Assembly (NCBI RefSeq): GCF_024171995.1
Contig: NZ_JAMTCT010000011.1
Location: forward strand, 1 to 64,000
DNA: 64,000 nucleotides
Direction: 5' to 3'
DNA from: Promicromonospora umidemergens
GTDB lineage: Bacteria > Actinomycetota > Actinomycetes > Actinomycetales > Cellulomonadaceae
The translations under genes and the position numbers were made by a program. Under the pieces are notes generated by a model. That model saw only the letters and a program-made list of their open reading frames with translations, did no database searches and was not told where the DNA came from. Of the stretch, positions 24,044-34,311 are shown one piece after another (the first letter of the stretch is position 1; each line of letters begins with the position of its first letter).

Positions 24044-25516
24044 ATGACCGAGACGACTGGGACGACTGGGGCGACCGAGAACGTCTTCGACGTCGTGGTG
24101 ATCGGTGCCGGACCGGTCGGCGAGAACGTCGCCGACGGCGTCGTCAAGGGCGGCCTCTCCGTGGCGGTCGTGGAGAGCGAGCTGGTCGGCGGGGAGTGCT
24201 CCTACTGGGCCTGCATGCCCACCAAGGCCCTCCTGCGGGACGCCGCCGCGCTGCGCGCCGTCCGGAGCCTGCCCGGGGCGAGGGCCGCCGTGACCGGAGA
24301 GCTGGACACGGCCGCCGTCCTGGCGCGCCGCGACGCCTTCGCCTCGCACTGGCACGACGACGGCCAGGTCGCCTGGCTGGACCACGCCGGGATCTCCCTC
24401 GTGCGGGGCGTCGGGCGGATCAGCGCCGCCCGCACGGTCGAGGTCACCGACGCGGACGGGCGCACCACGGTGCTGAGGGCACGGCACGCGGTGGTCGTCG
24501 CCACCGGCAGCAGCGCCCGCATCCCGCAGATCCCCGGGCTGGCCGACGCTGCGCCGTGGACCAGCCGGGAGGCCGCGGCCGCCCAGACCGTCCCCGGGCG
24601 GCTGGCGATCGTCGGCGGCGGCGTCGTGGGGACCGAGATGGCTACCGCGTACGCGGCCCTCGGTGCGCAGGTGACGCTGATCGCCCGTGACGGGCTGCTC
24701 CCCACCGTCGAGTCGTTCGCGAGCGACCTGGTGGCCGAGACGCTCAAGGCGCAGGGCGTGGCGCTGCACCTCCTGACCGAGCCCGTCAGCGTCCGTCGCG
24801 ACGAGGCCGGGACGGTACGCCTCACCCTCGCCGACGGCACGACGCTCGAGGCCGACGAGGTGCTGGTCGCCACCGGCCGCACGCCGAACACCGGCACGGT
24901 CGGCCTGGACCAGGTCGGGCTCACCCCGGGGGACTGGCTGCACGTCGACGACTCGCTGCGCGTCCTGGGCAGTGACGGCACACCCGTCGCCGGCGGCTGG
25001 CTCTATGCCGCCGGCGACGTCAATCACCGTGCTCCGCTGACGCACCAGGGCAAGTACCAGGCCCGCGCGCTGGGCGAGACCATCGTCGCCCGCGCGAACG
25101 GCACCCCCGTCGACACCGCTCCCTGGGGCCGGCACGCGGCGACCGCCGACGAGCGCGCGGTCCCGCAGGTGATCTTCAGCGATCCGGAGATCGCCACCGT
25201 CGGCCACACCGCCGCCTCCGCCGAGGCCGCGGGGATCCGCGTACGGGCCGTCGAGCACGACCTCGGCGCGGTGGCCGGCGCCGCGCTGCACGCCGACGGG
25301 TACACCGGCCGCGCCGGCATGATCGTCGACGAGGACCGGAAGGTGCTGGTCGGCTTCACCGTCGTCGGCCCCGACGTCGCGGAGCTGCTCCACGCCGCCA
25401 CGATCGCCGTCGCCGCGGAGGTACCGATCGACCGGCTGTGGCACGCCGTCCCTGCCTATCCCACCCTCAGCGAGGTCTGGCTCCGCCTCCTGGAGACCTA
25501 CGGAAGGCGCGCCTAG
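24044..25516 (+). CDS. FAD-dependent disulfide-reductase-family oxidoreductase with atypical C-terminus
   Basis: The 490-aa product starts one base after the DUF308 stop, after AAGGAGAG. It shows FAD motif VIGAGPVGENVADG, redox-active cysteines in GGECSYWACMPTK, the second Rossmann motif IVGGGVVGTEMA near residue 190 and the second FAD motif LYAAGDVNH near residue 325. This places it with lipoamide dehydrogenase, mercuric reductase and mycothione reductase. The C-terminal interface motif reads PAYPTLSEVW: Tyr replaces the catalytic His of HPTxxE while Glu remains. The electron acceptor is therefore unclear. Confidence 0.88.
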   Translation: MTETTGTTGATENVFDVVVIGAGPVGENVADGVVKGGLSVAVVESELVGGECSYWACMPTKALLRDAAALRAVRSLPGARAAVTGELDTAAVLARRDAFASHWHDDGQVAWLDHAGISLVRGVGRISAARTVEVTDADGRTTVLRARHAVVVATGSSARIPQIPGLADAAPWTSREAAAAQTVPGRLAIVGGGVVGTEMATAYAALGAQVTLIARDGLLPTVESFASDLVAETLKAQGVALHLLTEPVSVRRDEAGTVRLTLADGTTLEADEVLVATGRTPNTGTVGLDQVGLTPGDWLHVDDSLRVLGSDGTPVAGGWLYAAGDVNHRAPLTHQGKYQARALGETIVARANGTPVDTAPWGRHAATADERAVPQVIFSDPEIATVGHTAASAEAAGIRVRAVEHDLGAVAGAALHADGYTGRAGMIVDEDRKVLVGFTVVGPDVAELLHAATIAVAAEVPIDRLWHAVPAYPTLSEVWLRLLETYGRRA

Positions 25517-25521
25517 GGACT

Positions 25522-25589
25522 CTTGGCGTGGGCGCGATCATTGCGCCTGAGACGGATCGGTATCCGCAACGATCGCGCTCACGACCAAG
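25522..25589. repeat. Long palindromic intergenic repeat, family B copy 1
   Basis: Left arm 25522-25545 and right arm 25565-25589 pair at 22 of 24 positions with a one-base bulge (core GCGCGATC/GATCGCGC) around a 19-nt loop. The loop sequence is also similar in the copy at 51853-51924. It lies between convergent genes and probably also stops transcription. Confidence 0.7.
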
Positions 25590-25591
25590 GG

Positions 25592-26497
25592 TCAGCGGGG
25601 CGTGGGGAGGGCGATCTGGTCCGGGGTCCTGATCTCCGACCAAGCACGTGCTCGCGGGAGGCGGTGGATGGTGATGCCCGTCGGCCGGCTGCCCGACGGC
25701 GTCGGGGGCGGCACCGCGAGCACGTCCGCCGCCGGCAGCGGGCCGAGGCCGAGCCGGGTCAACGCCGCGACGTCGGCCACCGGCACCTGGTAGGTCCTGA
25801 ACGGGCCGAGCGGCGGGATGTCGTCCCGGGCCAGGGCCTGGGCGGTGATCTCGTGGAGCTTGGCGTCGTCGAGCTGGGGGGTCTGGTCCAGCACGAAGCC
25901 CGTGGACCGCAGCACCTCGCCCGGCCCGACCCACGCGACGATCTTCCAGAACAGGCGCGGGATGCGGACGCCGCGGTAGGGCGGGTCGTCGGCGGCGAAG
26001 ACGGGCCCGGTCTGCACGGCGATGCGGTGGTCGTGGGCGGCGGCGTACGCGAGCACATGGTCCTCGAGCCCGTTCCACAGCTCCTTGGACTGGTTGAACC
26101 TGTTCACCTGCGGCGCGGCGTTCGGGTAGGTGAACGTGTCGTGGTTGGCTCGCGTGGCGGTCTCGGCGTCGCCCCAGACCGGGTCGAGGCGCCGGACGAG
26201 GTGGCCGCGGTCGAGCGGGTTGCCCGAGTAGAGCTCGTTGCCCGACTGCTCGCCGGCAGGGACCCGGCCGTCCAGGCGCCACCGCCCGGTGCGGCGCAGC
26301 GCGAGGAGAGTCGCGCCGTCGACGACGCAGGCGGTGGCTGCCGCGAGGCGCCGGTGCGGGTCGAGCAGGACCGAGAAGTGGGTGTAGTCCAGGACACGTA
26401 CCTTCACGGGCGAGACCGGGAGAGGGACCGAGAAACCGAGGAACTCTGCGTCGTAGCCGGTCACAGACAGACAGCCAACCAGAGTCGGACAGGTCAT
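25592..26497 (-). CDS. DNA/RNA non-specific endonuclease (NUC1/NucA-like)
   Basis: The 301-aa product contains the catalytic motif of the betabetaalpha-metal nucleases, LDRGHLVRRLDPVWG, followed by the downstream Asn region FTYPNAAPQVNRFNQ. The rest of the domain is present (VQTGPVFAADDPPYRG, IPRLFWKIVAW). Unlike the secreted Serratia nuclease, no signal peptide is evident. A GTG at 26464 (MTGYDAEFLG) is an equally plausible start, as neither has a ribosome site and family members usually begin near GYD. The last 40 residues are Pro-rich. Its target and any immunity protein are unknown. Confidence 0.82.
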   Translation of the reverse strand: MTCPTLVGCLSVTGYDAEFLGFSVPLPVSPVKVRVLDYTHFSVLLDPHRRLAAATACVVDGATLLALRRTGRWRLDGRVPAGEQSGNELYSGNPLDRGHLVRRLDPVWGDAETATRANHDTFTYPNAAPQVNRFNQSKELWNGLEDHVLAYAAAHDHRIAVQTGPVFAADDPPYRGVRIPRLFWKIVAWVGPGEVLRSTGFVLDQTPQLDDAKLHEITAQALARDDIPPLGPFRTYQVPVADVAALTRLGLGPLPAADVLAVPPPTPSGSRPTGITIHRLPRARAWSEIRTPDQIALPTPR

Positions 26498-26546
26498 GAC
26501 CAGACCAACAACCGGACACGATGAACGTTCATTGGCAATCTCGTCC

Positions 26547-26552
26547 TAGGCT
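26547..26552 (+). promoter_or_regulatory. -10 box TAGGCT of a leaderless transcript (ppc)
   Basis: It ends 7 nt before the GTG at 26560. It supports that start over the ATG at 26521, which precedes the promoter. Confidence 0.45.
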
Positions 26553-26559
26553 CTGGCCC

Positions 26560-29247
<2,688 letters not shown>

Positions 29248-29309
29248 GCGGGGCAGCCGACGAGCTCGGTCGGTTGCTCGCGCTCGTGCTCGCCTGCCAA
29301 TTCGGTCCC

Positions 29310-29351
29310 TTGACCTGAGATCGGTCCGTCACCGGACCGATCTCAGGTCAA
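29310..29351. terminator. Perfect 19-bp hairpin after ppc
   Basis: Arms 29310-29328 and 29333-29351 pair at all 19 positions around a 4-nt loop (core CTGAGATCGGTCC). There is no U-tract. It is 62 bp after the ppc stop. Confidence 0.75.
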
Positions 29352-29386
29352 CGGACCGATCTCACGTCAACCGATCAGGTCAACCG
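29352..29386. repeat. Extra copies of the hairpin arm
   Basis: 29352-29370 repeats the right arm of the preceding hairpin with one change (CACGTCAA for CAGGTCAA). A shortened copy, CCGATCAGGTCAACCG, follows at 29371-29386, just before the ribosome site of the next gene. Confidence 0.65.
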
Positions 29387-29402
29387 AACGAGGGGAAGAC
29401 GG

Positions 29403-30170
29403 ATGAGCGCGGTACTGGTCGGCACGTCCCACGGGACGGACGATCCCGCAGGGCAGGCAGCCGTACGGGCACTGCTCGACGGCGTCCGCGTGGCTCGGCC
29501 CGAGCTCGACGTGCGCGAGGCATTCGTTGACGTGCAGCAGCCGGAGGTCGGCGAGGTGCTGGCGGGTGCGGTGCGCGATGCGGGCAACGCCGTCGTCGTA
29601 CCGCTGCTGCTCTCGACCGGATACCACGTGCGGCACGACATCGCGCAGGCCGTCGCGGAAGTCAACGCCGCAGGCCGCCCGGGTGACGGCGCCGCAGGCC
29701 CGGGCGGCGCGGTCGCCGCCGAGCCGCTCGGGCCGCACCCGCTGCTCGTCGACATCCTCGCCGACCGGTACGCCGCCGCCGTGGCGGCGCACGGCCCCTT
29801 CCGGTCCGACGACGTCGTGGTGCTCGCTGCCGCCGGATCCTCGGTGGCGGCCGCCGCGACGGCCGTCGAGGAGGTCACGAGCGCCCTGGCCCAGCGGCTG
29901 GGACGCGTCGTGACGCCGTCGTACGGGGCGGGCGCGGAGCCGCGCGTGCCTGCGGCGGTGGCCGCGGCGCGAGCAGCCGCCGGGACGTCGGCGGCGCGCG
30001 TGATCGTCGTGTCCTACCTGCTGGCGCCGGGGTACTTCCTGGACCGGGTGCTGGAGGCGGGCGCCGACGTCGTGACCGACCCGGTCGCCGGCCCGGCCCG
30101 AGCCAAGAAGGCTGACCCCCGGCTGGTCCAGGTGGTGCTGGACCGCTACGACGCGGCGGTCAGTCCCTGA
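29403..30170 (+). CDS. CbiX/SirB-family sirohydrochlorin chelatase-like protein
   Basis: The 255-aa product starts at the ATG at 29403 after GAGGGGAA. It has two homologous halves, as in long SirB/CbiX proteins. Half one contains VGTSHGTDDPAGQ with the metal-binding His and VVPLLLSTGYHVRHDI with the second His. Half two contains VVSYLLAPGYFLDRV, where the equivalent His is lost. The reaction would be iron or cobalt insertion into sirohydrochlorin. No siroheme or nitrite/sulfite genes are adjacent, so the assignment is by family only. Confidence 0.82.
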   Translation: MSAVLVGTSHGTDDPAGQAAVRALLDGVRVARPELDVREAFVDVQQPEVGEVLAGAVRDAGNAVVVPLLLSTGYHVRHDIAQAVAEVNAAGRPGDGAAGPGGAVAAEPLGPHPLLVDILADRYAAAVAAHGPFRSDDVVVLAAAGSSVAAAATAVEEVTSALAQRLGRVVTPSYGAGAEPRVPAAVAAARAAAGTSAARVIVVSYLLAPGYFLDRVLEAGADVVTDPVAGPARAKKADPRLVQVVLDRYDAAVSP

Positions 30171-30182
30171 CCCACGGGTCAG
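30167..30182. terminator. Palindromic hairpin at the end of the chelatase gene
   Basis: CTGACCC, AC, GGGTCAG: a perfect 7-bp stem with a 2-nt loop that includes the stop codon of the chelatase gene. It lies between convergent genes. Confidence 0.45.
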
Positions 30183-30229
30183 ACGCCCAGGTCACTCGAG
30201 TGGCCCGGCGGCTGACCCGCCCGGGGCGC

Positions 30230-31162
30230 TCAGGCCCAGCCGAACGCGGTCCGTACCCGGCCCACGCTGGACCTCAGTCCCCACTGCTCGGTCAGCGCTT
30301 CCAGTGCCTCGGGATCGGCGGGTGCCGTGGGCACTGCCGGATCGAATGCCGGTAGCGGCACGTCCCGCGCCACCTGCACCACGACCGGCGCGACGCGCAG
30401 ATAGGCGTCGGCCTCCTGGAGGCGACGACGCTGCGTGGTCGTCAGGCCCTTGTCGCCGGTGTCGCGCGCCGCGAGGATCTCGGCCAGGGTGCCGTACTGG
30501 GCGAGCAGCTTGGCAGCGGTCTTCTCGCCGACTCCCGGCACACCCGGCAGGCCGTCGCTCGGGTCGCCCCGCAGCGTCGCCATGTCGGCGTAGGCCTGCC
30601 CCGACGCGACGCCGTACCTCTCGGCCAGCCGCTTCTCGTTCACCACGTCGGGGTCGCGGATGCCGCGCGCGGGGTACAGCACTCGCACCCCCGCGGCGTC
30701 GTCGACCAGCTGGAACAGGTCGCGGTCACCGGTGACGATGTCCACCGGCCCGGTCCGCTGCTCGACGGCGAGGGTCGTCAGGGTGCCGATGACGTCGTCG
30801 GCCTCGTAGCCGGGCACGCCCACCCGCGCTATGCCGAGCGCCGCGAGCAGGTCCGCGATGACCGGGACCTGCACGCGCAGCGCCTCCGGTACCTCCTCGA
30901 TGCCGGTGGTGCCGGGCACCTCCTGCGCGACGCGGTGCGCCTTGTAGCTCGGGATCGCCTCGACCCGGAAGGCGGGACGCCAGTCGTCGTCCCAGCACGC
31001 GACCATGCGGTCGGGACCGTGGGTCGTGGCCAGCCAGGCAATGGTGTCCAGCAGGCCGCGGACCGCGTTCACCGGCATGCCGCTGGGCGCCCGCAGCGAG
31101 TCGGGAACGCCGAAGAACGCGCGGAAGTACAGCGAGGCGGTGTCGAGGAGCATCAGGCTCAT
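30230..31162 (-). CDS. 5'-3' exonuclease (PolI-type, flap-endonuclease fold)
   Basis: The 310-aa product was started at the ATG at 31162 (MSLMLLDTASLYFRAFFG), which is where the conserved fold begins; ten more residues are possible from 31192. Acidic metal ligands are in LLDTAS, CWDDDWRP, GYEADDVIGT and VTGDRDLFQLV. The H3TH DNA-binding loop is GVPGVGEKTAAKLL. It matches the N-terminal exonuclease domain of DNA polymerase I as a separate protein, as found in actinobacteria. It probably processes RNA primers or flaps. Confidence 0.92.
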   Translation of the reverse strand: MSLMLLDTASLYFRAFFGVPDSLRAPSGMPVNAVRGLLDTIAWLATTHGPDRMVACWDDDWRPAFRVEAIPSYKAHRVAQEVPGTTGIEEVPEALRVQVPVIADLLAALGIARVGVPGYEADDVIGTLTTLAVEQRTGPVDIVTGDRDLFQLVDDAAGVRVLYPARGIRDPDVVNEKRLAERYGVASGQAYADMATLRGDPSDGLPGVPGVGEKTAAKLLAQYGTLAEILAARDTGDKGLTTTQRRRLQEADAYLRVAPVVVQVARDVPLPAFDPAVPTAPADPEALEALTEQWGLRSSVGRVRTAFGWA

Positions 31163-31284
31163 GGGGCGAAGCCTGCCACGCGCCACCGACACACGGGAGC
31201 TCGGAGTGCTGGGTCTGTTGGGACTTTGGTGGGACGAATCTAGGATAAATGCCCTCCGAAGGCCTGTTCCGGGCGGGTGTGCCC

Positions 31285-31290
31285 TAGTGT
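31285..31290 (+). promoter_or_regulatory. -10 box TAGTGT of a leaderless transcript (132-aa protein)
   Basis: It ends 6 nt before the ATG at 31297, and no ribosome site is present. Confidence 0.4.
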
Positions 31291-31296
31291 CCCAAT

Positions 31297-31695
31297 ATGG
31301 GAAGCAAAGAACAGCAGGTGACCGAGGTCATCGAGGGCCTCGGCCTTGGCATGGCTGCGATCGGCGAGACGCGAGTCACGTCGTCGAAGGCGGATCTCGA
31401 GCGTGCGTTGAGCCACGCGTGGTCGAGCTGGGAGCACAAGAGCGACTACCCGTTGATCGAGCGCGCACAGAAGCCGGACAACGAGCTCTGGTCAGGGATC
31501 AGCAGGTCCAGCCGGCGGACGAACGCGGCGGTCGTCTGGCGCGAGGGCGACGGCCGCTTCGTCGTCGACATCGCCCTGGTGAACCGCACCCCGGAGGAGG
31601 CGGCGCGCTTCGTCGGGGATCGGCCGCTCAAGGAGTGGACCTCGCTGGCGGAGCTCTTCCTCGGCGTCTTCGACTCCGGTGAGGTACCGGTGTAG
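31297..31695 (+). CDS. Unknown 132-aa cytosolic protein
   Basis: I do not recognise a family. The product has a helical N-terminus (EQQVTEVIEGLGLGMAAIGE), a segment with paired aromatic residues (AWSSWEHKSDYPLIERA) and a C-terminal alpha/beta part (AVVWREGDGRFVVDIALVN). No signal or membrane helix is present. It is monocistronic, with the convergent crcB gene downstream. The leaderless promoter and normal codon use support it being a real gene. Confidence 0.68.
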   Translation: MGSKEQQVTEVIEGLGLGMAAIGETRVTSSKADLERALSHAWSSWEHKSDYPLIERAQKPDNELWSGISRSSRRTNAAVVWREGDGRFVVDIALVNRTPEEAARFVGDRPLKEWTSLAELFLGVFDSGEVPV

Positions 31696-31749
31696 GCACA
31701 GCGACCAGGACGTGCCGACGAGAGGTCCAGCGCTGGTGCCTCGGGCTCG

Positions 31750-32160
31750 TCAGCCGAACAGCCCGCCCACCGCCACTCCGCCCACCGCCACACCGAGCCC
31801 TGCGGCCGTGACGGTGGTCGCCAGCGTGCCGAGGGAGTTCGCCAGCGCGAGGCGCATCCGGCCGGACTGGGCGAGGCGTACCGATTCCACAGTGGCTGTG
31901 GAAAAGGTGGTGAACCCGCCGCACAGGCCCACGGTGAGAGCGAGCTGCAGCAGGAGGGCCACGTCGCCCGGTACGCCAAGGAAGGTGAGCGTGTAGAGCA
32001 GCGTCGAGAACACTCCGATGAGGAACGAGCCCGTCACGTTCACCACGAACGTTCCCCACGGGAACCCACCGGTGTGGCGGGCTCGGATCTCGCCGTCGAC
32101 CATGAAGCGGGCGGCGGCGCCCAGGCCACCCCCTACGGCCACCACGAGCAGCTCGATCAT
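31750..32160 (-). CDS. crcB: CrcB/Fluc fluoride channel subunit
   Basis: The 136-aa product starts at the ATG at 32160, overlapping the upstream crcB stop (ATGA). It has four helices with the family motifs GGGLGAAARF at the start, GTFVVNVTGSFLIG (the central Asn) and CGGFTTFSTATVES (the Phe/Ser lining and central sodium site region). Gram-positive bacteria often use two different CrcB proteins as a heterodimer; here both are present in tandem. It exports fluoride passively across the membrane. No fluoride-riboswitch-like sequence was recognised upstream. Confidence 0.93.
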   Translation of the reverse strand: MIELLVVAVGGGLGAAARFMVDGEIRARHTGGFPWGTFVVNVTGSFLIGVFSTLLYTLTFLGVPGDVALLLQLALTVGLCGGFTTFSTATVESVRLAQSGRMRLALANSLGTLATTVTAAGLGVAVGGVAVGGLFG

Positions 32161-32687
32161 CAGGGTGACCTGCGCTTCCGACGTCGTTCGGCGCGCGCCG
32201 CGATGGCGATCCCGCCGAGGCATGCCGCCGTGCCGCCGGCGAGGGTGAGCACGACGTAGAGCAGGGCGAGCCAGGCCGGCCCCTGGGCGAGCAGGTGCTG
32301 CGTCTCCAGCGCCAGGGCCGAGTAGGTGGTGAAGCCGCCGAGCACCCCGGTGCCGATCCCGAGGCGGATCTTCCGGCGTCGGACCGTCTCGCGACCGCGC
32401 CGGGAAAGGCCTTCCAGGAGGTAGCCAAGGGCGAACGCACCCACGACGTTCACCACGAACGTGCTGACGGGGAACAGGAGCAGCGCTGGGACGGTGCCAG
32501 TGGGTGGGACCGGCACCAGGTTCAGTGGAGCCGTCGCCCAGATGCCGAGGAGATACCGGGCGGCCGAGCCGCAGGCGCCGCCGAGCGCTACTAGCCCGAC
32601 GTATCGCCAGTCGCGGTGCGGCGTGCGAGTCACCCGGTGTGCCCCCTCGTGGACGTCCGACAGGTTGTGGAAGAACCTATCGCTCAC
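32160..32687 (-). CDS. crcB: CrcB/Fluc fluoride channel subunit (second)
   Basis: The 175-aa product from a GTG at 32687 overlaps the UspA stop (GTGA). An alternative GTG at 32633 has GAGGGGG upstream and would remove a non-conserved N-terminus, so the start is uncertain. Four helices carry GGACGSAARYLLG, STFVVNVVGAFALG and GGFTTYSALALET. The C-terminus is very basic (RAERRRKRRSP). It is the partner of the downstream crcB, and the three genes usp-crcB-crcB overlap, indicating one operon. Confidence 0.9.
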   Translation of the reverse strand: MSDRFFHNLSDVHEGAHRVTRTPHRDWRYVGLVALGGACGSAARYLLGIWATAPLNLVPVPPTGTVPALLLFPVSTFVVNVVGAFALGYLLEGLSRRGRETVRRRKIRLGIGTGVLGGFTTYSALALETQHLLAQGPAWLALLYVVLTLAGGTAACLGGIAIAARAERRRKRRSP

Positions 32688-33145
32688 GGGGCCGTCGCCG
32701 GCTCTGGCAGCACCACGACGGGGCGGGGCTGGCTGTGGACGAGCCGCCCGGCGACGGTTCCGCCCACGAGGTTCGTCGCCCAGCTGCGGAGGCCGGGCCG
32801 TCGCGAGCCGACGACGATCATCGCCGCCCCCACCTCGTCGGCCACGCGCACCAGCTCTGCGGCCGGATCACCGGCGCCGCGCAGGGCGCACCACGGCAGG
32901 CCGACGTCGGCCATCGCCCTGTTCAGTCCCGCCAGGACATCGGCCCCGTAGGCGTCAGAGGACACCGCGATGTCCGGGTCCACCGACACGGTGAACCCCC
33001 GTGAGTCCGAGACGGCTGTCTCGTCGACCCACACACATACGAGCTCGATCAGGCTTCCACCCAGGGACTGGACGAGCGACGCTGCCCGCCGAGCCAGGTC
33101 CGGGTGCTTGTGGTCAACGCCGACCACCACGGATCGCACAGTCAC
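32684..33145 (-). CDS. Universal stress protein (UspA family)
   Basis: The 153-aa product starts at a GTG after AAGGGTGACT. It has the UspA alpha/beta fold with SVVVGVDHKH at the N-terminus and the ATP-binding signature VVGSRRPGLRSWATNLVGGT (G-x2-G-x9-G-S/T type, slightly altered) near residue 115. The C-terminus ends RPVVVLPEP. It is cytosolic. Coupling by overlap to the crcB pair suggests a shared stress response. Confidence 0.88.
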   Translation of the reverse strand: MTVRSVVVGVDHKHPDLARRAASLVQSLGGSLIELVCVWVDETAVSDSRGFTVSVDPDIAVSSDAYGADVLAGLNRAMADVGLPWCALRGAGDPAAELVRVADEVGAAMIVVGSRRPGLRSWATNLVGGTVAGRLVHSQPRPVVVLPEPATAP

Positions 33146-33169
33146 CCTTGTGAGGGTATGGGCAAACGA

Positions 33170-34195
33170 CTAGTCGAGGTGATTCGGCAGGCCGAAACGG
33201 GGAAACCATTTCTCCGTGTCGATGAAGGTGGTGATGCCGGTGACGTGCGTGCCGTCGTTCTCCAGCACCACGATCCCCCACGCGAAGTGGCCACCCTTCG
33301 GGTCCGGCCGGTACTGAGCGAAGCCCGGCGTGCCGTTGACGTGGACGGGCATGCAGCGCGATCCCTCGCACCCGTGGCCGGGTCCGGTCATCCACGCCTG
33401 GATGTTCTCGATGCCTTCCAGCCACATCGCGTACGGCGGCATGTTCATGACCGCGTCCTCGCGGAGCAGGTTGGCCAGCGCCTTCATGTCGTACCGCTCG
33501 AACGCCGCCACGTACCGCTCCAGCAGTTCGGACTCGTTCGCCGACGGTGGCGCCGCAGGCGACTCCGAGGCACTTGACCGGTCCGGTGCCTTGTCGGCGA
33601 GCGTGGCGCGTGCCCGTTGCAGCGCGCTGTTCACGGAGGCCACCGAGGTGTCGAGCAGCGTAGCCACCTCCGTCGCCGGCCAGCGCAGCACCTCGCGCAG
33701 GATGAGCACCGCACGCTGCTTGGCCGGCAGGTGCTGCAGTGCCGCGACGAACGCGAGCCGCACCGACTCTCGCGCCACGGCCGTGTCGGCTGGATCGCCC
33801 GCGCTGGGCAGCACGTGCTCGGTCGGGACCGGCTCCACCCACGCGTACTCGGGCAGCACCGTCGCGAGGCTCTCCTCGACCGGTTCGACCGCGGCGCCGA
33901 GGCCCATGGGCCGTTCACGCTTGGCGCGGCTGGAACCCAGCTGGTCGAAGCACACGTTGGTGGCGATCCGGTACAGCCAGGTGCGCAGCGAGGAGCGGCC
34001 CTCGAACCGCTCGTACGACCGCCACGCGCGCAGGAGGGTCTCCTGCACCGCGTCGTCGGCGTCGAACGCGCCGCCCAGCAGGCGGTAGCAGTATCCGGTG
34101 AGCTCGCGGCGGTAGACCTCGAGCTGAGCGGAGAGCTCGTCCGCGGCCAGGCCCGTACCGGTGCTCTGCGTAGGGTGTGACGCTGTCTGTGCCAT
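33170..34195 (-). CDS. ECF sigma factor with C-terminal SnoaL-like domain (SigG type)
   Basis: The 341-aa product has sigma region 2 (residues about 25-95, with GGAFDADDAVQETLLRAWR and LRTWLYRIATNVCFD). Region 4 spans about 150-205 (LPAKQRAVLILREVLRWPAT). A C-terminal SnoaL/NTF2-like domain of about 120 residues starts at LLERYVAAFERYDM. The build matches the TIGR02960/SigG group, which lacks a classical anti-sigma partner and is thought to be regulated through its own C-terminal domain. A TAACGT box 7 nt upstream suggests a leaderless mRNA. Confidence 0.9.
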   Translation of the reverse strand: MAQTASHPTQSTGTGLAADELSAQLEVYRRELTGYCYRLLGGAFDADDAVQETLLRAWRSYERFEGRSSLRTWLYRIATNVCFDQLGSSRAKRERPMGLGAAVEPVEESLATVLPEYAWVEPVPTEHVLPSAGDPADTAVARESVRLAFVAALQHLPAKQRAVLILREVLRWPATEVATLLDTSVASVNSALQRARATLADKAPDRSSASESPAAPPSANESELLERYVAAFERYDMKALANLLREDAVMNMPPYAMWLEGIENIQAWMTGPGHGCEGSRCMPVHVNGTPGFAQYRPDPKGGHFAWGIVVLENDGTHVTGITTFIDTEKWFPRFGLPNHLD

Positions 34196-34202
34196 GGATC
34201 AC

Positions 34203-34208
34203 ACGTTA
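34203..34208 (-). promoter_or_regulatory. -10 box TAACGT of a leaderless transcript (ECF sigma factor)
   Basis: Read on the minus strand, it ends 7 nt before the ATG whose first base is 34195. Confidence 0.4.
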
Positions 34209-34242
34209 CGCGGCACCACTGACACGCTCGAAGAGGATTCGA

Positions 34243-34267
34243 CCTTGGCCGAAGTCGTCGGCCAAGG
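34243..34267. terminator. Hairpin between phosphatase and sigma genes
   Basis: CCTTGGCCGA (34243-34252) and TCGGCCAAGG (34258-34267) form a perfect 10-bp stem with a 5-nt loop, 45 bp after the phosphatase stop on the minus strand. Confidence 0.6.
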
Positions 34268-34311
34268 TTCACCCCGGCAGGATCCGGCCGGTCCTGGTTG
34301 TTCTGTCCGGT

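Noticed and set aside
31750-33200. Fluoride riboswitch before usp-crcB-crcB
   Set aside because: The region upstream of usp (33146-33169) is only 24 bp to the next gene, and no riboswitch-like sequence was recognised.
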